From: Methanobacterium sp.
GTDB lineage: Archaea; Methanobacteriota; Methanobacteria; Methanobacteriales; Methanobacteriaceae
Assembly (NCBI GenBank): GCA_018263005.1
Contig: JADFDH010000002.1
Coordinates: 186,001 to 250,000, forward strand
Length of the DNA: 64,000 nt
Reading direction: 5' to 3'
Shown here piece after piece: positions 16,595-24,869 of the stretch. Below the pieces are notes generated by a model, which saw nothing but the letters and a program-made list of their open reading frames with translations, did not search any database and was not told the DNA's origin. Position numbers and translations under genes: made by a program. How positions within the stretch are numbered: position 1 is the stretch's first letter; every line of letters starts with the position of its first letter.

Positions 16595-17602
16595 ATGAAA
16601 AAAGAAGCCATACTTTATCAAGAAGTGGGCAAAGCATTAAACTGTAAAATATGCGAAAGAAGATGTGTTATTTTACCAGATAAAACTGGATTTTGCCAGA
16701 TGAGAGAAAATAAAGATGGAAAAATTTTCAGTCTCAATTATGCTGCTGCATCATCAGTAGCGGTGGATCCAATAGAAAAAAAGCCTTTATTTCATTTCTA
16801 TCCGGGAAGCCTTGTTTTTTCTCTGGGTAGTGTTGGTTGCAATTTTCGTTGCAAACACTGCCAGAACTGGGGAATATCCCAAGCTGAATTAGAAAATATT
16901 CCCACCAGAGATATGTTACCAGAAGATGCAATCAGACTCACTAAAGAATATGGTTGCAAATCGATAGCTTGGACTTATAATGAACCCACCATGTGGTTTG
17001 AATATACATTAGACTCCGCAAAAATAGCTCGAAAAGAAGATGTTAAAACGGTATATGTTACCAACGGATACCAGACAGAGGAGTCATTTAATGAGATTAG
17101 ACCTTATCTGGATGCGGCAAATATAGACCTTAAGGGCATGTCAGAGAAGTTCTATAAGGATCTTTGCGACGCCCGGCTTTCACCTGTTCTGGAGACCATA
17201 ATCCGGATGTATGATGCCCGGATACATATTGAGATTACAAATCTGATGATTCCTGGTTATAATGATTCTGATGAAGATATAAAAGCACTTGTGGAATTTA
17301 TGGTTAATGAAGTAGGAGTTGAAGTACCCTTACACTTCACCCGTTTCTATCCCCAGTATCTGATGCAAGATCTACCACCTACTGAAGTTAAATATTTAGA
17401 GAAAGCTCATCAAATAGCCAAGGATGCAGGGATGAAATATGTTTACCTAGGTAACATCAGCACAGGGACAGGAGAAAACACTTACTGCCCAGGATGTGGT
17501 GAGCTACTTATCAAGAGAGATGGATTCCAAGTAGTAAATGATAATCTGTTAAAAGAAAAGAAATGCCCCAAATGTGGGGAGAAAATTGATATCATTTCAT
17601 GA
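16595..17602 (+). CDS. amrS: AmmeMemoRadiSam system radical SAM enzyme
   Basis: 335-aa radical SAM protein related to pyruvate formate-lyase activating enzyme. The SAM-cluster motif CxxxCxxC is at C82, C86 and C89 (GCNFRCKHCQNWG); N-terminal Cys (C17, C20, C24, C34) and two C-terminal CxxC pairs (CPGCG, CPKCG) likely bind further iron-sulfur or zinc. This is the AmrS family, usually linked in genomes to AmmeMemo and AMMECR1-type proteins; its substrate is not known. A ribosome-binding site GGTGG precedes the ATG. It is 55 bp after thiL and may be in the same operon. Confidence 0.92.
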   Translation: MKKEAILYQEVGKALNCKICERRCVILPDKTGFCQMRENKDGKIFSLNYAAASSVAVDPIEKKPLFHFYPGSLVFSLGSVGCNFRCKHCQNWGISQAELENIPTRDMLPEDAIRLTKEYGCKSIAWTYNEPTMWFEYTLDSAKIARKEDVKTVYVTNGYQTEESFNEIRPYLDAANIDLKGMSEKFYKDLCDARLSPVLETIIRMYDARIHIEITNLMIPGYNDSDEDIKALVEFMVNEVGVEVPLHFTRFYPQYLMQDLPPTEVKYLEKAHQIAKDAGMKYVYLGNISTGTGENTYCPGCGELLIKRDGFQVVNDNLLKEKKCPKCGEKIDIIS

Positions 17603-17658
17603 GATTGATTATCATATTATTTTGAATAAAAAAACTAGTATGGTTGAAAATTTTAAAA

Positions 17659-18954
17659 TCAATCATCCATCTTACTGACCCTTTGAAACTTTTCTAATTG
17701 ATTTAAAGGTTTAGTTGCGTCCACCCCTATCTTTGTGGTGGTTCCGTCCGGTGTAGCAGTGGGATCCAGGGATGAACCACGAGCTCCAGGGATAATCAAT
17801 ACATCATCATCTCCTTTAACCCGCGTTGCTATGGCATATTCTATATCTTCGCTTTTAAAAACGTCAATATCCTCATCCACAACTACACAATGTTTAAGAG
17901 AAGGATGCGCAGTTAAAGCAGCCATTAAAACGTTTTTACCGTCTCCTTCAGTTTGTTTTTGGATGGAAACAGCAGCATGTAACCAGCAACAGCCACCTTC
18001 GGTTAAAACCACATTTTTAACTGTGGGGACTGTGTTCTGGACAATATTAAATATTCTAGGTTCCTGGGGTAGCCCCTGTAATAGTTTATGCTCCAGTCCT
18101 GCAGGCATGATGGCATGATATATCGGATCTTTTTTATAATGCATTTTAAGCAGTTTTATAACTGGTTCCTTACGCACTACATCATAAGTATCAGTTAGAT
18201 CTACAAAAGGACCTTCATCCGCCCTTTCATGTGGTAATATTTCCCCTTCAAGTAGTATTTCGCAATCTGGTACTTCTAAATCTACAGCATCACATTTTAT
18301 CAGTTTCATCTGACCTTTATGGAAATAGTTAGCCACTTCCAATTCATCTGTTGTGATTGGTACTGATGTACATGAGGCTAATAGGGTGGCCGGATGCATT
18401 CCAATGGCAATGGCTATTTCTAAGGGTTCATCATTTTTTTCTGCTATTTGGTGGTAGGTGTACAGGTTTCTCGGTACTATTCTCACGCCCAGGGTATCTT
18501 GATCTGATACCAACATGCGGTGTATGGATGCATTACGCACTCCGGTTTCCGGATCTTTGGCTATGATCACCCCTGCGGTAATATACGGTCCGGCGTCTTT
18601 CTTATAATAGGTAGGTATGGGGAGTTCTGTTAAGTCTGGTTTTTTAGAAATCTGAAAATTATCTGATATACTTCGTACTTCACTAATCGGCTGGGGATTA
18701 TTCATGGCTTCAATTATCATACCACTAATTTCAGGAACATCGACCCCTATTGCATCAGCTATTTTTTGCCGGCTATTACAAATACCGGATATTATACGTT
18801 TATCATTGTCCTTTATCTTTTCAAATATCACTAAGTCCTTACTATGTTCGTCAATTATTTTTGAAACCTCATATTCCCTATTAACTTCTTTTTGAACTTT
18901 AAAAACCTCATATTCCTTCTCTAGTTTATTTAAAAATTCTCTTAAATCATCCAT
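17659..18954 (-). CDS. UbiD-family prenylated-FMN-dependent decarboxylase (probable anhydromevalonate phosphate decarboxylase)
   Basis: 431-aa UbiD-fold enzyme that would use prenylated FMN and a metal to decarboxylate an unsaturated acid. The core motif is ADEGPFVDLTDTYD (~240-253), in which the Glu is the catalytic acid; classical UbiD has GDHTGYY where this has VDLTDTYD. In many archaea lacking diphosphomevalonate decarboxylase, a UbiD homologue of this size converts trans-anhydromevalonate 5-phosphate to isopentenyl phosphate, so that is the likely role in lipid synthesis. No ubiX-like gene is adjacent. It starts 14 bp after the purE stop and is cotranscribed with it. Confidence 0.85.
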   Translation of the reverse strand: MDDLREFLNKLEKEYEVFKVQKEVNREYEVSKIIDEHSKDLVIFEKIKDNDKRIISGICNSRQKIADAIGVDVPEISGMIIEAMNNPQPISEVRSISDNFQISKKPDLTELPIPTYYKKDAGPYITAGVIIAKDPETGVRNASIHRMLVSDQDTLGVRIVPRNLYTYHQIAEKNDEPLEIAIAIGMHPATLLASCTSVPITTDELEVANYFHKGQMKLIKCDAVDLEVPDCEILLEGEILPHERADEGPFVDLTDTYDVVRKEPVIKLLKMHYKKDPIYHAIMPAGLEHKLLQGLPQEPRIFNIVQNTVPTVKNVVLTEGGCCWLHAAVSIQKQTEGDGKNVLMAALTAHPSLKHCVVVDEDIDVFKSEDIEYAIATRVKGDDDVLIIPGARGSSLDPTATPDGTTTKIGVDATKPLNQLEKFQRVSKMDD

Positions 18955-18968
18955 CTAAAGTTCCCCAT

Positions 18969-19985
18969 TTATATTATCAATTTTTTAAATTTTAATAATC
19001 TTTTTTTCAAATCATCATTACCAATGGCCAACATTTCCGCTGCTAAGAGAGCTGCATTACCCCCCTCCTCTATGCCCATAGTCGCAACGGGGACACCCGG
19101 AGGCATATTTACCATCGATAGTAAAGCATCAAACCCATCCATTCTTCTAGCGCATGGTACCCCAATAACTGGCTTTTCAGAGTAAGCTACCACAGAACCA
19201 GTTACATGTGCTGATAGACCAGATATGGCGATGAATAATTTAACATTCTCCATTTGTCCCATATAACTTTCGAACATTTTAGGATCCCTAATTGGGGATA
19301 ATATTCTTAAATCATATGTTATACCCAGTTTATCCAGAAATGTGGTGGTTCTTTTTGCTACTTTGATATCTGAATAACTTCCTGCTATTATGGCTACTTC
19401 TGGATTTTCTATTTTATTATCAGAGTATAGTTTGTTTATATGGGATGTAGTGAGTTTTTGTTCTTCTAAAGTAATTTTTGAGTAATAATTACCGTTAAGT
19501 CTCTTTTCAAGTTTTTTCTGGTCTTTATCAACCTTTAAAAAAAATTTACTTCGCATATCAGAAAGGTTTTTCCTAACTTCTTTATCCTGTACGCCGATTA
19601 TTTGAGAAGCAAGTATAGCTCCATTTTCACCCCTATCTATGCCAACTGTTGCCACTGGAGCCCCTAAAGGCATTTGAACAGATGCAAATAGCGCATCCAA
19701 TCCTTCAAGCTTAACCTCTACCGGTACACCTACTACTGGTTTATGAGTATTAGCTGCTATAATTCCGGGAAGATGTGCTGATAATCCTGCAATGCCCATG
19801 AAAACTTCTACACCATTTTTAGTTGATTCTGTGACTATATCCTTAACCTTCTGGTGAGTTCGGTGGGCTGAGGCAACTTGTAAATCATAAGTAATCTTCA
19901 TGGTTTCCAGTATGGTTACTGCCTTCTCCGCTATGCTAAAATCAGAAGCACTTCCCATCAGTATCATTACTTTTGGTCCCATCAT
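18969..19985 (-). CDS. purE: Tandem PurE: 5-(carboxyamino)imidazole ribonucleotide mutase with duplicated domain
   Basis: 338 aa, about twice the usual PurE length, from two fused PurE domains (3-~135 and ~196-335). The first copy keeps the key residues: GSASD (11-15), SAHRTH (39-44, catalytic H41) and GLSAHLPG. The second copy has GSYSD, SPIRDP (230-235) and GLSAHVTG: the catalytic His is Ile232, so only the first copy should be active and the second may be structural in the octamer. Known in Methanobacteriales. Two adjacent ATGs (19985, 19982) follow AGGAGA; the second is better spaced. Cotranscribed with the UbiD-like gene. Confidence 0.93.
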   Translation of the reverse strand: MMGPKVMILMGSASDFSIAEKAVTILETMKITYDLQVASAHRTHQKVKDIVTESTKNGVEVFMGIAGLSAHLPGIIAANTHKPVVGVPVEVKLEGLDALFASVQMPLGAPVATVGIDRGENGAILASQIIGVQDKEVRKNLSDMRSKFFLKVDKDQKKLEKRLNGNYYSKITLEEQKLTTSHINKLYSDNKIENPEVAIIAGSYSDIKVAKRTTTFLDKLGITYDLRILSPIRDPKMFESYMGQMENVKLFIAISGLSAHVTGSVVAYSEKPVIGVPCARRMDGFDALLSMVNMPPGVPVATMGIEEGGNAALLAAEMLAIGNDDLKKRLLKFKKLII

Positions 19986-20143
19986 ATCTCCTGTAAAGTT
20001 TAATAAAAATTGTGAATTTGATAAATAATTCTCTTTATACCTTTATTTACTATATCGTACTAAAATTATATGCACGAGAAAAGTAAATAAAGTTTTTTAG
20101 TGAAGATTTTGTTAAAAAAAATTAAATCAAACCCTATGCATAT

Positions 20144-20155
20144 CATTATATAATG
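20144..20155 (+). promoter_or_regulatory. Palindromic TATA element before the glycosyltransferase
   Basis: CATTATATAATG is a perfect 12-bp palindrome 33 bp before the GTG start. Its centre TATATA could serve as TATA box; a start site would fall about 20 bp upstream of the GTG, leaving room for the AAGGA site. In such AT-rich DNA a palindrome may be chance. Confidence 0.4.
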
Positions 20156-20187
20156 CTTATATTCAATTTAGATAAGGAATTTTAAAG

Positions 20188-21918
20188 GTGCACATTGTGT
20201 TATGGATCGTTCTATTTTTGATGTTAATTGTAGGTTCTATAAACACTGTTAACTCCAGAAAAATGAGTGTTTCAGTGATTATACCCGCATTTAATGAAGA
20301 TAAAACAGTAGGCAGTGTTATTAAAACTGTTAAGAAACTGAGTTACATAGATGAAATCATTGTTGTAGATGATGGTTCCTATGATAACACAGCCATAGTA
20401 GCAAAAAATTCAGGAGCTACCGTAATACAGCACACTAAGAATCGAGGAAAGGGTGCTGCTATAAAAACTGGCTTTAAAAATTCCCGTGGAGATATAATAG
20501 TTTTTTTAGATGCGGATATAGAAAATCTAACACCCAAGCAAGTCGATGAGATTATAAAACCCTTAATCAATGGAGAGGCAGATATTACCAAGACTAAATT
20601 CAAAAGGGAGGCAGGCCGAGTAACTGAACTAACCGCCAAACCCTTGTTAAATTTCTTTTTCCCTGAAATAAAGTTTGATCAACCACTAAGCGGACAGTTC
20701 GCAGCTAAAAGATCCTTCTTAAGCAAGATAAAATTGGAAGATGATTATGGTGTTGATGTAGGGATTGTGCTTGATGCTGATGTAAGAGGTTTAAGGATAA
20801 AGGAAGTGGACATCGGTAAAATCGATCATGTGTTATCTCCACTAACTGAGCTTAATATGGTAGCTACTGAAGTAGTGAGAACCATTGTTCAAAGGGCAAC
20901 CGAATACGGACGAGTAGCGATGATCGACTCCCTGGGTAGATCAATTAGAATGGAAATTTTAGGACTGTCAATGGTCTTTTTAGGTGTTTTCAGCACATTT
21001 TTCATAAGGCCCGTGCCTGTGGAGTTGGGATTATTCATATCCATAGCAGGGGCCGTGGCGGCCACATATTACTTGATTAAAATAATTAGAATGTCCTACA
21101 ACATGTTAAGGAAGCCCGAAGGGAGAATTCAAACCCTTAGATCTTTTTTTTACATGCATTCACCTATATTGGTATCAGCAATTATACTGCTGGCCATGAT
21201 CAGCACACTTCTCGGTGCGGTGCAAATTCAAGAAGGCAAAGTAAGCATTGAACCTACTTCGAGGAATCTTATTATCTGGGGACCCAATCAGGAAAATAAG
21301 AGTTTTGATCTGAGAGGACCATACACTGTAGATAGTGCCTTGGAAAATGAAACTGACTTAATAAGAATGCCTAAAGAAGCCATGGATTCACTAGGTCTTG
21401 TCTATGGGGATATAATTTATATAAATAATACGAATTATTCACTTAATCAAACGGTTCCTGGAGAAGATACGGTTATACGTATACCTGCCGACGTCAGAAG
21501 CTATCTGGGTCTGAATATAAGGGACGTAATAAGAGATAGTGATGTGAGAAACATTTTCAAAAACTTTTACGCTGAAAAAAATGTACCCGTCCAGAATTAC
21601 ACCAATTTAACCCTTAAAGAAGGAGTTATTATTAAGACAGGGTCGGATATGGGTAGAATAGTGAATATTTATATTGATGATCAAAAAGTAGCCAGCACAT
21701 CAGGTATATTTAAAAACGGGACCTATGATGTTTATGTTAATGGAGTGAAATATACAAGCATATACTATGATGATCAAAACCCTAAAGGTAATCATTTCAT
21801 TTACGTGGGGGATAAATTAATAAAAATAGAGATCGCAGATGAAATTAAATCGGATATGATATTCGCCACTGTTAATGAAGGCTGGTTTTTAAATTTAATT
21901 TTTAATGGAACAAGTTAA
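20188..21918 (+). CDS. Membrane glycosyltransferase family 2 protein with C-terminal extracytoplasmic domain
   Basis: 576 aa. Residues 1-17 are a hydrophobic anchor; 26-~240 form a GT-A glycosyltransferase domain (VIIPAFNED at 30-38, VVDDGS at 59-64, FLDAD at 107-111, typical of dolichol-phosphate-sugar synthases or similar). Two hydrophobic segments follow (~255-300, ~325-345). The remaining ~225 residues are predicted outside the membrane and contain two similar units, LIRMPKEAMDSLGLVYGDII (~392-411) and VIRIPADVRSYLGLNIRDVI (~430-449), which look like the psi-loops of a Cdc48-N/AbrB-type double-psi barrel. GTG start with AAGGA 9 bp upstream. The sugar and acceptor are unknown. Confidence 0.85.
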   Translation: MHIVLWIVLFLMLIVGSINTVNSRKMSVSVIIPAFNEDKTVGSVIKTVKKLSYIDEIIVVDDGSYDNTAIVAKNSGATVIQHTKNRGKGAAIKTGFKNSRGDIIVFLDADIENLTPKQVDEIIKPLINGEADITKTKFKREAGRVTELTAKPLLNFFFPEIKFDQPLSGQFAAKRSFLSKIKLEDDYGVDVGIVLDADVRGLRIKEVDIGKIDHVLSPLTELNMVATEVVRTIVQRATEYGRVAMIDSLGRSIRMEILGLSMVFLGVFSTFFIRPVPVELGLFISIAGAVAATYYLIKIIRMSYNMLRKPEGRIQTLRSFFYMHSPILVSAIILLAMISTLLGAVQIQEGKVSIEPTSRNLIIWGPNQENKSFDLRGPYTVDSALENETDLIRMPKEAMDSLGLVYGDIIYINNTNYSLNQTVPGEDTVIRIPADVRSYLGLNIRDVIRDSDVRNIFKNFYAEKNVPVQNYTNLTLKEGVIIKTGSDMGRIVNIYIDDQKVASTSGIFKNGTYDVYVNGVKYTSIYYDDQNPKGNHFIYVGDKLIKIEIADEIKSDMIFATVNEGWFLNLIFNGTS

Positions 21919-21977
21919 AATCCATTTTTTAATCTAATTTTAAAAAAGTGAATAGGTGAAAAAATATAGAATAGGGG

Positions 21978-22910
21978 TTAATAATATACTTTAACCGCTT
22001 CTTTTACATCATCATAAAGTCCTAAAGCAGCTAAAGCTCCTATTTCACCCTGTGCCCCGGTTACCTCAACTAATTGAATTCCTAATTCCTTGGCTGTTTT
22101 CTGAGTTTCATCCAAGGTTATCATTGATTTTTTAGCAGCTTCAGCATATGACCTGAGTTTTTCCGGTATCTGAATACCCTTTAAGACCGCTAATGCTGTT
22201 TTATCCGATAATGAATGTTTTTTAAGAATTTCAGCAGCCTTTTTCACCAATTTATCTTTTTCTCCGGGTTTAATTGCAAATACCAATGCTATTGCCACAC
22301 AATTCTGAGTCTTATTGGGATTATGAGGATAAAGCTGTACTGTAACATGGTCCAAATATTCAAATCCCATTTTACTCAATTCTATACCAACATTATTGGC
22401 TAATGTCCAGGTCGCTCCTTCATCCTTTGTATCCGTATCATCAATACCTAAAACAACCTTTTCTAATAGAGGGGTGATAACTGCAGCTCGACCGACCTTG
22501 GATCCGCCACCTATATCATATAGCTCAACCCTTTTAACTCCTTTGGCCATCCCCCGGCACATAGCAGCGCCAACTCCAGCACCAGCTAAACCAGCATGAA
22601 CTACTCTAACTTCATCTCCCTCGACGGAAACTTCTTCAATACCAGCTGCATTCAAACTTGGCTTAAGATTCATATCGCTTTTTCCTACTTTAAGTAGATA
22701 AGTATGTCTATCTCCATCTCTTCTAGAATCTAAAACCAAATTACTGCTTCTTTTATATTGATAAACCATCCATTCAGAGCCACTTACACATGGATGATAT
22801 TCCATAAGCTCCACTAGGTCATCATCGGCCATAGTTAATACTTTTTTGTAAGGAGCTATCCAAGGATCCTTGAATTTATCCTGCAAATCCTGTGGTGTTA
22901 ATATTTCCAT
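21978..22910 (-). CDS. Methanogenesis marker protein 11
   Basis: 310-aa protein found in essentially all methanogens, function unknown. The segment VVLGIDDTDTKDEGATW (~151-167) matches the GIDDTD nucleotide-binding loop of the TiaS-like fold, and the N-terminal half has the conserved WIAPYKKVLTMADDDLVELM stretch. It may therefore bind a nucleotide or act on RNA or a cofactor. It lies 74 bp after the ribH stop on the same strand, heading toward the convergent glycosyltransferase gene. Confidence 0.87.
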   Translation of the reverse strand: MEILTPQDLQDKFKDPWIAPYKKVLTMADDDLVELMEYHPCVSGSEWMVYQYKRSSNLVLDSRRDGDRHTYLLKVGKSDMNLKPSLNAAGIEEVSVEGDEVRVVHAGLAGAGVGAAMCRGMAKGVKRVELYDIGGGSKVGRAAVITPLLEKVVLGIDDTDTKDEGATWTLANNVGIELSKMGFEYLDHVTVQLYPHNPNKTQNCVAIALVFAIKPGEKDKLVKKAAEILKKHSLSDKTALAVLKGIQIPEKLRSYAEAAKKSMITLDETQKTAKELGIQLVEVTGAQGEIGALAALGLYDDVKEAVKVYY

Positions 22911-22984
22911 TAAAATCTCCTAATATAATCAAATTATTATGATATCTGCTCAAATATAAATAAAAAATAATAATGAAAATATGA

Positions 22985-23389
22985 CTATTCTAGCCGTTTA
23001 CACATTTTAACCGCAGCTTCCACGGCCCTTTTAGCATAATCAACTCTCTGGTGAGCTTCTAGCCGGGTCATGCCTGGACCGGTGATTCCCAGTGCAACTG
23101 GTTTATCATATTCCAATGCCAGGTCGGCTATTTTTCGGGATGCGTGTTGTACTACTATTTCATCATGTGATGTAGATCCTTCAATAACCGCCCCCAAAGT
23201 TATAACTGCATCTATATCATCTTTTTTAAGGAGTTTCTTAATTGCCAATGGCATGTCAAAAACTCCCGGTACAGTAATTACCTCTGTTATTTCAGAATCC
23301 AGAAATTTAGCATGTTCACGTGCCAGATCAAGCATCATCTGTGTAATATCAAAATTAAATTCTGCTACTACCGCTCCTATTTTTACCAT
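22985..23389 (-). CDS. ribH: 6,7-dimethyl-8-ribityllumazine synthase
   Basis: Penultimate enzyme of riboflavin synthesis, condensing the ribityl pyrimidine with dihydroxybutanone phosphate; also upstream of FO/F420 supply. Motifs: AEFNFDIT (9-16), PGVFDMPLAI (~41-50) and GAVIEGSTSHDE (~66-77), the substrate pocket residues. 134 aa is the archaeal size. GGGAGG precedes the ATG. A 27-residue membrane ORF lies between it and the cysteine desulfurase gene on the same strand. Confidence 0.96.
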   Translation of the reverse strand: MVKIGAVVAEFNFDITQMMLDLAREHAKFLDSEITEVITVPGVFDMPLAIKKLLKKDDIDAVITLGAVIEGSTSHDEIVVQHASRKIADLALEYDKPVALGITGPGMTRLEAHQRVDYAKRAVEAAVKMCKRLE

Positions 23390-23452
23390 TATTAGTTCCT
23401 CCCATTAAATTCTAAATTATATTTAAAGAAAAATGTTTTGAATTAATTTCAA

Positions 23453-23536
23453 TTATATATAAGCAATAATAGCTGCCACTGAGCTGAAAACCATCAATAG
23501 TATTATAAATATAGCGATCCATTGTGCTCTATCCAT
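23453..23536 (-). CDS. 27-residue single-pass membrane miniprotein (new small ORF)
   Basis: ATG at 23536, TAA at 23453. The peptide is MDRAQWIAIF followed by a hydrophobic helix IILLMVFSSVAAIIAYI, giving one transmembrane segment with a short polar N-terminus. It begins 11 bp after the stop of the cysteine desulfurase gene and has an excellent AGGGGG site 6 nt before the ATG. It is 63 bp upstream of ribH on the same strand. No known family recognised; such mini-membrane proteins often attach to larger complexes or regulate them. The start and frame are clear, but expression is unproven. Confidence 0.7.
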   Translation of the reverse strand: MDRAQWIAIFIILLMVFSSVAAIIAYI

Positions 23537-23547
23537 ATTTAACCCCC

Positions 23548-24744
23548 TTAACTTCCTAACTGGGAAATATCTTCTAAAGTGTCAATTAAAGTCTTAATTT
23601 CTTCTTTTGTATTGTAATAGTGTATTGATGCCCTCACCGTCCCCCCCAACTCGTAAGCACCTATTTGTCTTATAGCTGGAATGGCACAGTGCATACCGCT
23701 TCTTACACATATATTATTCTGTTCATCCAGTATCTTGGCAACATCGTGGCAATTCACACCATTTATATTGAAGCCCACCATATCATAAATAACTTCTGGA
23801 TTACCATAGACCCTGCTATCCTCGATATCATTTATTCCTTCAAACATCATCTTGGTTATCTTATTACCATGTTTTTCTATTTTATCCATCCCTATTCTTT
23901 TAATATAATCTACAGCCGCCCCTAAACCTATTAATCCCGAAATATTCAAAGTACCACCTTCAAAACGGGCGGGTCCATCGGTTAATTTATAATCATGTTC
24001 GGTGACATCTGAAACAGTTCCCCCTCCTAGATTAACAGGTTCTAATTCATTACATACATCTTTCTGCGCGTATAAAAATCCCGTACCTACAGGCCCTAAT
24101 AATCCTTTATGTCCGGGGAAAGCAACAAAATCCGCATTTAATTTATCAATATTAATTGACATATGCCCTACCGACTGAGCAGCGTCAACCAAGTACAATA
24201 TATCATTTTCCTTAGCTATCTTACCTATTTCTTCTACTGGTTGCATGGATCCTATAGAATTAGAAATATGAGTAATGGAGATTAATTTAGTATTTTGATC
24301 AATGGCATTATCTATCTTAGTAGGATCTACCACTCCTTGTGAATCTGATTTAATAATATTAATTTCAACACCCTTTTTTTTTAGATTTAACCAGGGCACT
24401 AGATTAGAATGATGTTCTATATTGGGAACTATCAATGAATCGCCTTTTTTAAAGTTAAATCCATGTGCTACTAAGTTAATGGCCTCTGTAGTGTTTTTTG
24501 TGAAAATTATTTCTTCTTTTCTGCTATTAATAAACTCAGCCAATATTGACCTGGTTTTTTCTACCTCTGAAGTGGCTTTAACCGCTGTTTTATAAGCTCC
24601 CCTGCCTGTGCTGGAATTATAGTGATGATAATAGTCGCACATAGCATCCACAACCGGTTGGGGGGTGGGAGTGGTACTGGCAGCGTCTAAGTATATCACT
24701 TCATCCAGAAAAGGAATATCTCTCCGGATATCGGATGTTTTCAT
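23548..24744 (-). CDS. Cysteine desulfurase, SufS/CsdA-like (class V aminotransferase)
   Basis: 398-aa PLP enzyme that releases sulfur from cysteine for iron-sulfur cluster or thiolation pathways. The PLP Lys is in FPGHKGLLGP (~210-219), DAAQSVGHMS holds the cofactor Asp, and the active-site Cys is C353 in RSGMHCA, with the short loop typical of the SufS (type II) group. 398 aa is full length. Neighbours on the same strand are the 27-residue ORF, ribH and, upstream, leuB. The specific sulfur acceptor is unknown. Confidence 0.9.
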   Translation of the reverse strand: MKTSDIRRDIPFLDEVIYLDAASTTPTPQPVVDAMCDYYHHYNSSTGRGAYKTAVKATSEVEKTRSILAEFINSRKEEIIFTKNTTEAINLVAHGFNFKKGDSLIVPNIEHHSNLVPWLNLKKKGVEINIIKSDSQGVVDPTKIDNAIDQNTKLISITHISNSIGSMQPVEEIGKIAKENDILYLVDAAQSVGHMSINIDKLNADFVAFPGHKGLLGPVGTGFLYAQKDVCNELEPVNLGGGTVSDVTEHDYKLTDGPARFEGGTLNISGLIGLGAAVDYIKRIGMDKIEKHGNKITKMMFEGINDIEDSRVYGNPEVIYDMVGFNINGVNCHDVAKILDEQNNICVRSGMHCAIPAIRQIGAYELGGTVRASIHYYNTKEEIKTLIDTLEDISQLGS

Positions 24745-24869
24745 TTTTTTTAAACCTCAGATGTTTATCTGGCTAAATTAATCACTTTTTATTGATAACC
24801 TGAATTAATTTTTTGAATATCCTGGTTTAGAGGATTATATATTATATCACTGTGATTAGTTTTTCCTTA

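Noticed and set aside
17735..18118. Plus-strand 127-codon ORF within the UbiD-like gene
   Set aside because: Shadow frame; no start signal and the minus-strand gene is unambiguous.
18969..19985. Tandem PurE as an assembly duplication
   Set aside because: The two halves are clearly diverged (different motifs at SAHRTH/SPIRDP), so it is a true fused gene.
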